This document shows positions 7,568 through 15,461 of a stretch of DNA of 64,000 bases, in pieces. The DNA is from Glycomyces fuscus. Lineage in GTDB: Bacteria; Actinomycetota; Actinomycetes; Streptosporangiales; Streptosporangiaceae. The translations under genes were made by a program, and so were the position numbers. Position 1 is the first letter of the stretch. Each line of letters opens with the position of its first letter. The stretch is taken from assembly GCA_002529455.1 (NCBI GenBank), contig NYMS01000010.1, positions 1 through 64,000 on the forward strand, in the 5' to 3' direction. The notes beneath the pieces are model-generated. The model was not told the DNA's origin. It was given only the letters and a program-made list of their open reading frames with translations, and searched no databases.

Positions 7568-8618
7568 CCAGACGGGTTCCGCCGACGCCACGGGGACCCG
7601 GCAGCGCAGGGGCAGCGACTTCTCCGTCCTCTCCCGGGCCGTGAGCGAGTCGGGACTGCTGAGACGCAGACCGGGACACTACACGGCGCGGACCGCCCTC
7701 ACACTCGGCCTGCTCGCCGCGGCCTGGACGGCCTTCGCGCTGATCGGGCCCTCCTGGTGGCAGATGCTGACGGCCGTGGTGCTCGCGGTGCTCTTCACCC
7801 AGACGGCCTTCATCGGACACGACGCCGGGCACCAGCAGATCTCCGCCGACCCGCGGGTCAACCGCCTGATCGGCTGGACACTCGGAAACCTGCTGGTCGG
7901 ACTGGGGTTCGGCTGGTGGGTCGGCAAGCACGACCGCCACCACGCGCACCCCAACCACGAGGGAAGGGACCCCGACATCGCCGGGGCCGCCCTGGCCTTC
8001 AGCCGGGAGCAGGCGCTCCGGCGCAAACGGGGCCCGGCACGGTGGCTGGCCCGCAGCCAGGCGTGGCTGTTCTTCCCGATGCTGCTCCTGGAGGCCTTCC
8101 ACCTGCACGTCGCCTCGGTGCGCGAGCTGGCGAAGGACACCCTGTCGGTGCGGGTCCGGATCGTGGAGGGCGTGCTGCTGGCGCTCCACTTCGCCGGCTA
8201 CCTCACGATCGTCCTGCTCACGCTCACCCCGCTCCAGGCGCTGTGCTTCGTCCTGGTGCACCAGGGCCTGTTCGGCCTGTACATGGGGTGCTCCTTCGCG
8301 CCGAACCACAAGGGCATGCCCGTCCTCGAGGAGGGGACCAAGGCGGGCTTCCTGCGCCGCCAGGTCCTGACCTCCCGCAACATCCGCGGCGGTCCGCTGA
8401 CCGACCTGCTCCTGGGCGGGCTGAACTACCAGATCGAGCACCACCTGTTCCCGTCGATGCCCAGGCCCAACCTGCGCCGCGCGCAGCCCCTGGTCCGGGC
8501 CGCGTGCGAGCGGTACGGGCTGACCTACCACGAGACGGGCCTGCTGCACTCCTACGCCGAGGTGCTGCGGCACCTGCACAGGGTGGGAGGGCCGCTGCGC
8601 CCGGAGCTGGAGTACTGA
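7554..8618 (+). CDS. Membrane fatty-acid desaturase
   Basis: This 354-residue integral-membrane di-iron desaturase introduces double bonds into acyl chains. The three histidine boxes are complete: HDAGH (89-93), HDRHH (126-130) and QIEHH near residue 290. The Gln in the last box is typical of front-end or acyl-lipid desaturases. Hydrophobic pairs lie around residues 45-85, 105-122 and 190-235. There is no fused cytochrome b5 domain, so electrons must come from a separate ferredoxin or reductase. The ATG at 7554 follows GGAGGAGG; a TTG at 7551 is less likely. It is coupled to the DUF5994-STAS gene. Two strong hairpins follow. Confidence 0.92.
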   Translation: MTEDDQTGSADATGTRQRRGSDFSVLSRAVSESGLLRRRPGHYTARTALTLGLLAAAWTAFALIGPSWWQMLTAVVLAVLFTQTAFIGHDAGHQQISADPRVNRLIGWTLGNLLVGLGFGWWVGKHDRHHAHPNHEGRDPDIAGAALAFSREQALRRKRGPARWLARSQAWLFFPMLLLEAFHLHVASVRELAKDTLSVRVRIVEGVLLALHFAGYLTIVLLTLTPLQALCFVLVHQGLFGLYMGCSFAPNHKGMPVLEEGTKAGFLRRQVLTSRNIRGGPLTDLLLGGLNYQIEHHLFPSMPRPNLRRAQPLVRAACERYGLTYHETGLLHSYAEVLRHLHRVGGPLRPELEY

Positions 8619-8651
8619 GCCCCTTCCACCGGCGCCTCCGCGCGCACGTGG

Positions 8652-8693
8652 GCAGGCCCCTCCCGGCGGTCGTTTCCGCCGGAAGGGGCCTGC
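8652..8693 (+). terminator. Hairpin terminator after the desaturase
   Basis: An 18-bp stem with one mismatch (8652-8669 with 8676-8693, 6-nt loop) lies 34 bp after the desaturase stop. Confidence 0.75.
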
Positions 8694-8710
8694 GGTCTTC
8701 GGGGGGGGCG

Positions 8711-8749
8711 GGGCCGGGACCCCCGGCCCCGGGCCGGGGGTCCCGGCCC
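8711..8749. terminator. Second hairpin between convergent genes
   Basis: A perfect 19-bp inverted repeat (8711-8729 with 8731-8749) with a one-base centre is made almost entirely of G and C. It lies 46 bp beyond the end of the pectate lyase gene on the other strand and probably ends its transcription. Confidence 0.7.
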
Positions 8750-8794
8750 GTCAGCGGCCCCGGCCCGGGGCGCCGTGTCCGGCGAGGGCACCGG

Positions 8795-10405
8795 TCACGG
8801 CGTGACCCGCCGGCCGCCGAAGGTCACGACGAGGGTGCCGTCCGAGGCGTAGGACCAGTCCAGGCCGCCGTCGTAGGAGGAGCACCGCGACCCGTTCGAG
8901 CCGGACCAGAACTGGTTCGAGCCGTCGGCGCTGCCGATGATCCGGTCGTTGGACCCGCTGTCGCACGAGGTGTTGTTCCGGAACACCGAGGAGCCGCCGT
9001 CGAAGTTGAAGTTGCGCTCCTCGTTGCCGATGCTGACGTTGTCCGAGACCGCCATCGAGCCGGTGTTCCTGTTGTAGGTGAACCCGTGCTTGCCGTTGTC
9101 GTAGGCGATGTTGCCCGTGATGACGTGGTCGACCCCGATGTTCTCGCCGCCGAGCTTGAAGCCGTTGCGGTCGCCGTTCCCGGCCTGGGAGCCGTCGCTG
9201 AGGACGCCGTTCTCGTAGGCCAGGGAGTCCTCGACGGTCACGGCGCCGATGGGGCCGGTCTCGCTCTTGGTGTAGAGGTCCCAGCCGTCGTCGATGTTGT
9301 TGTGGGCCACGGCGTAGCGGAAGACGTTGCCGGGGCCGGAGGTGAGCTTGGCGGCGAAGCCGTCGGCGTCCTCGCCGTCGGAGTCGGCGTTGTCGTGCGA
9401 CTCCGCGCTCAGGATGAGGTTGTGGGACGGCCAGTCGCTCTCGGGGGTGCTGGAGAGGCGGCGCGAGAGCTGCAGGCCCGTGTCGCGGTTGAAGCGGGTC
9501 ACCGTGCGCTCGACGACGTTGTGGCTGCCGCTGACGAAGATGCCGTTGTCGCCGGCGTGCTCGACGACGATGCCGTTGACGTGCCAGTAGGACGCGTCCA
9601 GGGCGAGGCCGCGGTTGGACGAGTCCTCGCTCTGCGCGGAGAAGTCCAGCACCGGGGTCTCGCCCGGGTAGGCGGACAGCTCCGTGCGGTCGCCCGCGGT
9701 GCCGTCGTCGCCCAGCGGGATGGTGACCGTCTCCGAGAAGGAGTAGGTCCCGCCGCGCATGTAGATCGTCCCGCCGGACTCGATCCGGTCGATGGCCGAG
9801 GTGAGCGTGGTGGGGTCGGACTCGGTGCCGTCCGCGCCCGCGCTGCCGCCCGGGGCCACGTACAGGGCGGAGGCCGTCGGCGGGTTGCCGTCGTCGCCAC
9901 CGCCACCGTCGTCACCGCCGCCGTCGTCGCCTCCGCCGCTCACCTCCACGTCGAGGTGGTCGACGTTGGGCATGCCCTGTGAGCCGGTCGAGTCGAACCG
10001 GATCGTGTTGGCGCCCGCGCTCAGCTGCACGGTGAGCGTCTTCGTGGCCCACCGGTCCCACGCGCCGGTGCCCTCGAAGGAGACCGACGCCGCCCGGGAG
10101 CCGTTCACGAGGACGTCGGCGGGGCGGGCGGAGGAGGTGCCGTTGGCGAAGCGCAGGGTCAGCGTGGCCGTTCCCGAGGCGGGGGCGTCCACGTCGAACC
10201 GCACGTGGGCGCCCCTCTCGTTCTCGGTGTCGCAGAAGCCGCTGCCGGAGTAGCCCGGCCACTCGTTCTCGATGCTGCCGCCACAGGAGGCCGAGGAGCC
10301 CTCGGCCTCGTAGCGGGTGGTGTCGGCGTGCGCCGTGGTGCCGGACAGGGTGACGAGCGTGCCTGCCAGCAGGACGGCGCACGCGATAGCGGGTCTGGAT
10401 CTCAT
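8795..10405 (-). CDS. Secreted pectate lyase, polysaccharide lyase family 9, with CBM35-like domain
   Basis: This 536-residue exported enzyme cleaves polygalacturonate by beta-elimination. The signal peptide ends near TTAHA (about residue 27). Residues 30-155 resemble a family 35 carbohydrate-binding module (TTRYEAEG, then GYSGSGFCD, LTLRFANG, NTIRFDSTG). A Gly/Asp-rich linker follows. Residues 175-536 form a right-handed beta-helix with PL9 features (LYVAPGGSAGADGT, DDGWDLYTK, NGFKLGG, NNTSCDSG). The Lys in NGFKLGG is the likely Bronsted base and nearby Asp residues are likely calcium ligands. The ATG at 10405 has GGAG seven bases upstream. A GAAAGCGCTTTC palindrome upstream suggests LacI-type control by pectin-derived sugars. 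Confidence 0.88.
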   Translation of the reverse strand: MRSRPAIACAVLLAGTLVTLSGTTAHADTTRYEAEGSSASCGGSIENEWPGYSGSGFCDTENERGAHVRFDVDAPASGTATLTLRFANGTSSARPADVLVNGSRAASVSFEGTGAWDRWATKTLTVQLSAGANTIRFDSTGSQGMPNVDHLDVEVSGGGDDGGGDDGGGGDDGNPPTASALYVAPGGSAGADGTESDPTTLTSAIDRIESGGTIYMRGGTYSFSETVTIPLGDDGTAGDRTELSAYPGETPVLDFSAQSEDSSNRGLALDASYWHVNGIVVEHAGDNGIFVSGSHNVVERTVTRFNRDTGLQLSRRLSSTPESDWPSHNLILSAESHDNADSDGEDADGFAAKLTSGPGNVFRYAVAHNNIDDGWDLYTKSETGPIGAVTVEDSLAYENGVLSDGSQAGNGDRNGFKLGGENIGVDHVITGNIAYDNGKHGFTYNRNTGSMAVSDNVSIGNEERNFNFDGGSSVFRNNTSCDSGSNDRIIGSADGSNQFWSGSNGSRCSSYDGGLDWSYASDGTLVVTFGGRRVTP

Positions 10406-10552
10406 CGTTCGTCTCCAGGGGGGTTGGTTCTTCGACCAGTGGGACGTTGGACGCCAGGGACGGGGGCTGGGCTGAGTGGTCTCGTGGGCCCGGGCACGCG
10501 TCGGCACGGACCGGACCGGCCGTGCCGACGCGAACGTCGCGCCCGCTGGGGG

Positions 10553-10564
10553 GAAAGCGCTTTC
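10553..10564. promoter_or_regulatory. LacI-family (cre-like) operator
   Basis: GAAAGCGCTTTC is a perfect 12-bp palindrome with the central CG step of LacI/GalR operators. It lies 148 bp upstream of the pectate lyase start. The regulator encoded at 15462 probably uses a different operator (GTGAWCGTTCAC), so another LacI protein elsewhere in the genome is the likely ligand. Confidence 0.65.
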
Positions 10565-11002
10565 AACGACGAAGTTAAGTCTTCGTTTTCGGCGCGTCAA
10601 CGGTCTTGTTCTCGGGGGAGGTCCGTGTTATGGGCGTGAGGTTCGTGCTGTTCAGAGTGGTGGACGCCGTTCCGGAACCGGCCTGTGGCGGGGCCGCCGC
10701 GGCCGTGTGCGTCGGCCGTGTCGCCAGGAACGGGCGCCGGTGCGCCCCCGGGGAGGGTGGGGAGGGTGGCGGGTCACGCTGCGGGCGCCTCCGGCCGTGT
10801 CGTTTGTCGAGGTCACCGGCCTGGACGGGTGGCGCGGCTGGGGGGAGGGGTGCGGCGGGGGAGGGAGGAAAGCCCTTACCCAGACTGTGGGCGCCACGCG
10901 TGACAGCCGTCCCGGGCCGGTGCGCACGAGGGCGGCCTCCCGTGTGGCGGCCGGCGCGCGAGAGGGCCGCCGCCGAGCGAGGCGGCGTCCTCGGCTCCCG
11001 AT

Positions 11003-11040
11003 AATATTCCTTGACAAGAATATTCCTGAGAGAGAATAAT
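11003..11040 (+). promoter_or_regulatory. Promoter with ArsR-type operator, probably giving a leaderless mRNA
   Basis: A consensus -35 (TTGACA, 11011-11016) is followed 17-18 bp later by a -10-like GAATAAT (11034-11040). The palindrome AATATTC/GAATATT (11003-11009 and 11018-11024) straddles the -35, as expected for ArsR autorepression. The start codon at 11048 lies where transcription should begin, so the mRNA is probably leaderless. Confidence 0.7.
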
Positions 11041-11047
11041 CAGGGCC

Positions 11048-11902
11048 ATGCACGAACGACTGGAGGCCCTGGGCGACCCCGCCCGCCTGCGCATCGTCCG
11101 TCTCCTGGCGGAGCGGCCGCTGTCGGTGGGCGTGATCGCGCAACGGGCGGGGCTGCGCCAGCCCCAGGCGACCAAGCACCTGCAACGGCTGGAACAGGCG
11201 GGCCTGGTGGTCTCCCGCCGCTCGGGCAACCGGCGCATCTACGCGATCGAGCCCGAACCCCTCCGCGGGCTCGCCGCGCTGGTGGCCGGCCTCGCCGACA
11301 CGGCGGAGGCGCATCGCGGCGATCGGGACGCCTTCGAGGCGTACTTCGCCGCCGTGGAGGCCGAGACACGCGCCGCCGACCGCGAGCGCTGGGCCGACGA
11401 GCGGACCTTCGCCTTCGAACGCGTCCTGGGGGCACCGCGCGCGACCGTGTGGCGCCACCTCACCGATCCCGGCCTCCTCGCCCGGTGGTGGGCGCCCAGG
11501 GACCTGGCCGTCACCGAGGTCGAACTGGACGCGCGGCCCGGCGGGCGCGCCGCGCTCGCCTACCGCGACGCCGCCGACAACGCGGGCACCGACGGCACCG
11601 TCGGGCGCGCCGAGGGGGTCGTCGACGAGGTCGCCGAGGGCGAGCGGATCACGTTCCGGCTCTCCCCGCTCCTGCCCGACGGCGGCACCGCGTTCACCGG
11701 CCACTACGGGTTCACGCTCTCCGACACCGGGGCGGGGGAGGGCGGCACCCGGCTCGGGGTGAGCCTGCGCATCACCGACAGCGCCGTCGCCTCCGCCGAG
11801 TTCGTCGCCGGGATCGGGGCCGGCTGGAACCAGTCCCTCGACGCGCTCGCCGCCCTCACCGACGCCTCCCCGCACCACGACAAGGAACAGGAACCGTCAT
11901 GA
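11048..11902 (+). CDS. ArsR-type HTH fused to an AHSA1/SRPBCC domain
   Basis: This 284-residue protein is a fusion. Residues 1-75 are an ArsR winged helix (LGDPARLRIVRLLAE, GLRQPQATKHLQRLEQAGLV, RRIYAIE). Residues 115-275 are an AHSA1-type SRPBCC ligand-binding fold (FERVLGAPRATVWRHLTDPGLLARWWAP, GVVDEVAEGERITF, GWNQSLDAL at the C-terminus). It has no ArsR metal-site cysteines, so it probably senses a small hydrophobic ligand through the SRPBCC cavity. It is autoregulated by the upstream palindrome. The stop overlaps the next gene's start (ATGA), so the two form an operon. Confidence 0.88.
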   Translation: MHERLEALGDPARLRIVRLLAERPLSVGVIAQRAGLRQPQATKHLQRLEQAGLVVSRRSGNRRIYAIEPEPLRGLAALVAGLADTAEAHRGDRDAFEAYFAAVEAETRAADRERWADERTFAFERVLGAPRATVWRHLTDPGLLARWWAPRDLAVTEVELDARPGGRAALAYRDAADNAGTDGTVGRAEGVVDEVAEGERITFRLSPLLPDGGTAFTGHYGFTLSDTGAGEGGTRLGVSLRITDSAVASAEFVAGIGAGWNQSLDALAALTDASPHHDKEQEPS

Positions 11903-12498
11903 CCGAGCACACCGGCCGCAGGGTCGTCACCAACATGAGCCTCACCCTCGACGGGAGGTACGCCGGTCCCGGCGGGCCGGACGACCTCGGCTGGGTGATG
12001 CCCTACGCCACCACCGACGTGGCCCGCGACCACCTGACCGGGCTGTGGCGGACCGCCACCACCGCGCTCCTGGGGCGTGTGAACGCCGAGGGGTTCCTGG
12101 GGTACTGGCCGTCCGTGGCCGACGACGCGTCGGCCGACAGGCGCGACCGCGACTTCGCCTCCTGGCTCGTCGGTACCGAGAAGGTGGTGCTCTCCACCAC
12201 CCTCACCGAGGCGCCGTGGGAGCGCACGCGGATCGAGGACGCGCCCGCCGCCGAGGTGGTCGACGGGCTCAGGAGGCAGGAGGGCGGCGACATCCTCGTG
12301 CTCTCCAGCGCCAGCGTGATCAAGGCGCTGCTCGACGCCGACAGGGTCGACCGGTTGGCGCTGATGGTCTTCCCCGAGTTCGTCGGCGGCGGGCCGCGGC
12401 TCTTCGAGGACGGCCTGCCCGCGGGGAGGTGGTCGCTGGCCGGGCACGCGGCCGGGGAGCACGGGGCGGTCCGGCTGGTCTACGACCGCGTCAGGTGA
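11899..12498 (+). CDS. Dihydrofolate reductase-like (RibD C-terminal family) protein
   Basis: This 199-residue reductase has the RibD C-terminal/DHFR fold: VVTNMSLTLDGRYA at the start, TTALLGRVNAEGF, the NADPH-binding segment DILVLSSASVIKALLDADRVDRLALMVFPEFVGGGPRLF, and a final strand VRLVYDRV. Stand-alone members of this family in actinobacteria are mostly uncharacterised and are not true folate enzymes. It overlaps the ArsR-AHSA1 gene by four bases and shares its promoter, so its expression should respond to the same ligand. Confidence 0.85.
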   Translation: MTEHTGRRVVTNMSLTLDGRYAGPGGPDDLGWVMPYATTDVARDHLTGLWRTATTALLGRVNAEGFLGYWPSVADDASADRRDRDFASWLVGTEKVVLSTTLTEAPWERTRIEDAPAAEVVDGLRRQEGGDILVLSSASVIKALLDADRVDRLALMVFPEFVGGGPRLFEDGLPAGRWSLAGHAAGEHGAVRLVYDRVR

Positions 12499-12501
12499 CC
12501 C

Positions 12502-12547
12502 CCGGGCGGCGCCCGCCGGACCGCGCGGACCGGCGGGCGCCGCCCGG
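12502..12547. terminator. Bidirectional hairpin terminator
   Basis: A perfect 18-bp stem (12502-12519 with 12530-12547, 10-nt loop) fills the gap between the convergent DHFR-like and cupin genes. Confidence 0.85.
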
Positions 12548-12552
12548 AGCGG

Positions 12553-13299
12553 TCAGCGCTCCCCTCCGGCCTCCGGGCCGTCCGCGACCCGCCACGTGCG
12601 CAGGCGCCCGCACATCCCGAACGCCCGGGGCCCCGGCCCGGGCTCGGTGCGCACGACGGCGGCCTCCCGCATGATCCCCGGGTCGCCCCCGGCCAGCGCC
12701 TCGAGCTGGTGCCGGGTCCGCTCCACCTCCCGTTCCACGCCCTCGTGCCAGATCTCCCGCCACCTCTCCACGCGCGGCCGCACGACCCGTGCCGCGAGCC
12801 GGTGGAACTCCTCCAGCGCCCCCGCGCCGTCCTCCCGGACCGAGGCGACCAGCTCCAGGTAGCCGCGCATGGCCAGGTCGCGCCGGGCCCGCGCCCGCTC
12901 CGCGCGCTCCTCCTCGGACCCCTCGGCGGGCAGGGCCGCCGCGGCGGCGTACGCCTCGTGGTCGGCCAGGACCTCGCGCGGGAAGGTGAACACCGCGTCG
13001 CCCGCCTCGGGCAGGCCCGCGTTCTGCATGACCACGGTGATCTCCAGCCCGCCGGAGTTGACCAGCCGGTGCACCGTGCCCGGGGCGAACCACAGCACGG
13101 ATCCGGCCGCGAGCGGGTCGGACGCGACGCCCTCCGGGGTGACCGTGTGCACCTCGCCCCCGCCCGCGACCACCACGTAGGCCTCCGACGACGCGGTGTG
13201 GACGTGGGGCGTGCCGCCGTGCAGGCCGTCGGGCGCCTCCCAGTCGTAGACCCGCAGGTTGCTGACGGCGGTGCCGCCGGGGAAACGGGGTGTGCTCAT
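12553..13299 (-). CDS. Cupin-domain protein
   Basis: This 248-residue protein has an N-terminal single-domain cupin (residues 1-105). It contains HVHTASSEAYVVVAGGGEVHTV, resembling cupin motif 1 (H-x-H...E), and FAPGTVHRLVN for motif 2 (P...H). Residues 120-215 are helical and charged (EERAERARARRDLAMRGYLELV). The metal site looks complete. The ATG at 13299 overlaps the stop of the PmoA-like gene (ATGA) and has GGAG upstream, so it is the last gene of the LacI-controlled operon. It may handle a sugar or sugar acid, but the substrate is not known. Confidence 0.8.
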   Translation of the reverse strand: MSTPRFPGGTAVSNLRVYDWEAPDGLHGGTPHVHTASSEAYVVVAGGGEVHTVTPEGVASDPLAAGSVLWFAPGTVHRLVNSGGLEITVVMQNAGLPEAGDAVFTFPREVLADHEAYAAAAALPAEGSEEERAERARARRDLAMRGYLELVASVREDGAGALEEFHRLAARVVRPRVERWREIWHEGVEREVERTRHQLEALAGGDPGIMREAAVVRTEPGPGPRAFGMCGRLRTWRVADGPEAGGER

Positions 13300-14201
13300 G
13301 GCGTGTACTCCCTCGCGAGCGCGCCGGCCTCGTCGGCGGCGCACATCCGGTCGACGAACACCAGGCGGTGGCCCAGCTCCAGGGTGTGCTCCGGCTCCAG
13401 GACGATCTCCTCGTCGAAGGACGGGGAGGGGCTGAACACGGGGAAGGGCTCGCTGCGGACGAACCACCTGATCGGGACGGAGGCGCTCGTGGTCCCGGCG
13501 TAGGCCAGGACGGTCGCGCCGCCGTCGCGCTCGTCGTGCTGTCCGGTGAAGGCGATCCAGTCCGCCTCCGTGCCCATGACGTCGGCGCCGGTGCGGCCGG
13601 TGGAGCTGACCACCCCGCCGCCGGTCCAGGACCGGGGGCCGCGCCAGAAGAGCCCGGTGTAGCCCGCGGCGGGGCGTCCGTGGGTGGTCGGGCTGCCCAG
13701 TTCGAGCGCCTCGCCGCGCACGTTGGTCAGCGAGGTCGCGAAGTCCAGCGCCCAGATCCCCCGCTCGCCGTCCACCGAGTGGAACCGGTGGGTGCGCGCC
13801 TCGGTGATCCACCGCTCACCGCCCGAGCTCACCCAGGTCAGGCGCTCGGTGAGCGAGACGCCGTCCTCGCCCTGGGCGGTGGAGGTGAACTCCTCGTGCC
13901 GGATGCTGCCGTTGTTGTCGAGCCACTGGTAGCCCTGCCCGGGGACGAAGGTCGGGCCTCCCCAGAAGTTCTGCCCCGAGACGTGGGACCAGGTCATCTG
14001 GAGGCCCTTGTGCCACCGGTGGTCCCACGGCCGGGTCGCGGTCAGCGGCGCGCCGCTGAGGGTGCGCAGGGGGTGCAGGTACGGCTTGGGCGACTCGTTG
14101 GCGGGGGAGTCGGACCGCAGCACGTAGCGCGCGATCCCGACCCCGTTCACCGCCACCGTGACCGCGTCGTCGCCTTCGGTCAGGACGGGGTTCTCAGACA
14201 C
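13296..14201 (-). CDS. PmoA-family protein (DUF6807)
   Basis: This 301-residue protein belongs to the 'PmoA family'/DUF6807 group. The name is inherited and does not imply a methane monooxygenase. Typical features are RPWDHRWHKGLQMTWSHVSGQNFWGG near residue 60, SPTTHGRPAAGYTGLFWRGPR near 170, and RWFVRSEPFPVFSPSPSFDEE near 245. Members co-occur with Gfo/Idh/MocA dehydrogenases in sugar-utilisation operons, as here. The GTG start has GGAGG nine bases upstream and overlaps the end of the dehydrogenase by eight bases. A role in carbohydrate metabolism is inferred; the reaction is unknown. Confidence 0.82.
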   Translation of the reverse strand: MSENPVLTEGDDAVTVAVNGVGIARYVLRSDSPANESPKPYLHPLRTLSGAPLTATRPWDHRWHKGLQMTWSHVSGQNFWGGPTFVPGQGYQWLDNNGSIRHEEFTSTAQGEDGVSLTERLTWVSSGGERWITEARTHRFHSVDGERGIWALDFATSLTNVRGEALELGSPTTHGRPAAGYTGLFWRGPRSWTGGGVVSSTGRTGADVMGTEADWIAFTGQHDERDGGATVLAYAGTTSASVPIRWFVRSEPFPVFSPSPSFDEEIVLEPEHTLELGHRLVFVDRMCAADEAGALAREYTP

Positions 14202-15333
14202 CTGTGGTCGCCTCCGTTCGGGTGAGGACGGCCGCGGCGCCGGCCGCGTCGCCTCCGTGCATCGAGTGGTAGAAGCCGTCGTCGGGGGTCAGGTCCCGCC
14301 GCCGTACCGTCGTGCCGGTCAGGGCCGACCGGTACATCCCGGCGACGAGTTCGAGCGCGCGCCGCCCGTCGTGGCCGCTGGCGCGGGGCCGCTCCCCGCG
14401 TTCCATCGCGTCGAGCAGCGAGGCGAGCTGGGCCCGGTGCGAACTCGGCTCGTCCTCCGCGGGCGGCCAGGAGGCGACCGCGTCGGCGTCGTCCACGTGC
14501 GGGGCCGGGGTCCAGCGCCAGTGCGCGTTGTCGTAGCCGTAGAGGTGTTCCAGTTCGACCGTGGCGTGCTCGAAGTCGAAGCGCAGGTAGCTGGTCTCGC
14601 GGGGCGAGAGCAGGCTGTTGGCCACCGAGACGGTCGCGCCCGACTCCAGGCGCACGATCGCCATCGACACGTCCTCGGTCTCGGTGGACCGAGCGGTCGT
14701 GGACATCACGGCCGTGACCTCGGACCAGTCGCCGAGCAGGGAGAGCATGAGGTCCATCTGGTGGATGCCGTGGCCCATGCTCGGACCGCCGCCCTCGGTG
14801 TCCCAGCGGCCGCGCCAGGGGGCCTCGAAGTAGCCCGGGTCGCGGAACCACAGGGTGTTGCACACGCCCACGAGCGGGCGGCCGAGCGTGCCCTCGGCGA
14901 GGTGGCGGCGCAGGCGCTCGGCGCCGGAGCCGAACCGGTGCTGGAACACGTAGCTGGCGAAGGGGCCGCGCGTGCCCCCCTCGTGGGCGCTGACCTCGTC
15001 GTACTCGGCGAGGGAGAGCGCGGGCGGCTTCTCGCACCACACCCAGGCCCCGGCGTCCAGGCCGGCGATCACCGTGTCCTTGTGCGCGGCGGGCGGCGTG
15101 CACACGACCACGAGGTCGGGGGACTCGGCGCGCAGCAGGGCGTCGAGGCCGGTGTAGCGGCCGGGGACGCCCCACTCGTCGGCGGTCGCCGCCACGAGGG
15201 ACGCGTCGAGGTCGGCCAGCGCGACCACCTCGACCCTGTCGCCCATGGCGGCGAGCGCGGGCAGGTGCATGTCCCGGGCGATGCCGCCGCTTCCGACGAC
15301 GGCTGCGCGGATCGGTGGGGTGGGACTCGGCAC
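14194..15333 (-). CDS. Gfo/Idh/MocA-family oxidoreductase
   Basis: This 379-residue NAD(P)-dependent dehydrogenase probably acts on a sugar, inositol or related polyol. The N-terminal Rossmann fold shows RAAVVGSGGIARDMHLPAL (residues 10-25). EKPPALSLAEYDEV carries the conserved catalytic Lys of the EKP motif, and GGGPSMGHGIHQMDLM supplies the conserved G-x-x-x-D-x-x-x-H-like segment. The GTG at 15333 follows AGGAG. A farther GTG at 15372 lies inside the LacI operator and is rejected. It is the first gene of a three-gene operon (dehydrogenase, DUF6807, cupin), controlled by the divergent LacI regulator. Confidence 0.88.
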   Translation of the reverse strand: MPSPTPPIRAAVVGSGGIARDMHLPALAAMGDRVEVVALADLDASLVAATADEWGVPGRYTGLDALLRAESPDLVVVCTPPAAHKDTVIAGLDAGAWVWCEKPPALSLAEYDEVSAHEGGTRGPFASYVFQHRFGSGAERLRRHLAEGTLGRPLVGVCNTLWFRDPGYFEAPWRGRWDTEGGGPSMGHGIHQMDLMLSLLGDWSEVTAVMSTTARSTETEDVSMAIVRLESGATVSVANSLLSPRETSYLRFDFEHATVELEHLYGYDNAHWRWTPAPHVDDADAVASWPPAEDEPSSHRAQLASLLDAMERGERPRASGHDGRRALELVAGMYRSALTGTTVRRRDLTPDDGFYHSMHGGDAAGAAAVLTRTEATTGV

Positions 15334-15360
15334 TGGCACTCCTCGGATCACGACTCCATG

Positions 15361-15407
15361 GTGAACGTTCACTCTCTGCGGCCGGGTCTAAAATAGTGAT
15401 CGTTCAC
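15361..15407. promoter_or_regulatory. Two LacI-family operators between divergent genes
   Basis: GTGAACGTTCAC (15361-15372, perfect palindrome) and GTGATCGTTCAC (15396-15407, one mismatch) lie 35 bp apart, centre to centre. They sit between the dehydrogenase operon and the LacI gene. The shared consensus GTGAWCGTTCAC with central CG is typical of LacI/GalR regulators. Confidence 0.8.
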
Positions 15408-15461
15408 ATTCGCAGTCAAGACCGATCCGGCAGACTGGTCCCCCACACCGAGGAGGAGCCG

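Larger units (their letters stand above)
10406..11047. other. Divergent intergenic region with two regulatory palindromes
   Basis: This 642-bp gap separates the pectate lyase (minus) from the ArsR-AHSA1 gene (plus). It holds a LacI/cre-like palindrome at 10553-10564 and an ArsR-type operator overlapping a promoter at 11003-11040. The frames inside it are short and Arg/Gly-rich shadows with no usable ribosome-binding site. Confidence 0.5.

Noticed and set aside
15334..15372. An upstream GTG at 15372 for the Gfo/Idh/MocA gene
   Set aside because: The codon lies inside the LacI operator palindrome and has no ribosome-binding site. The GTG at 15333 follows AGGAG.
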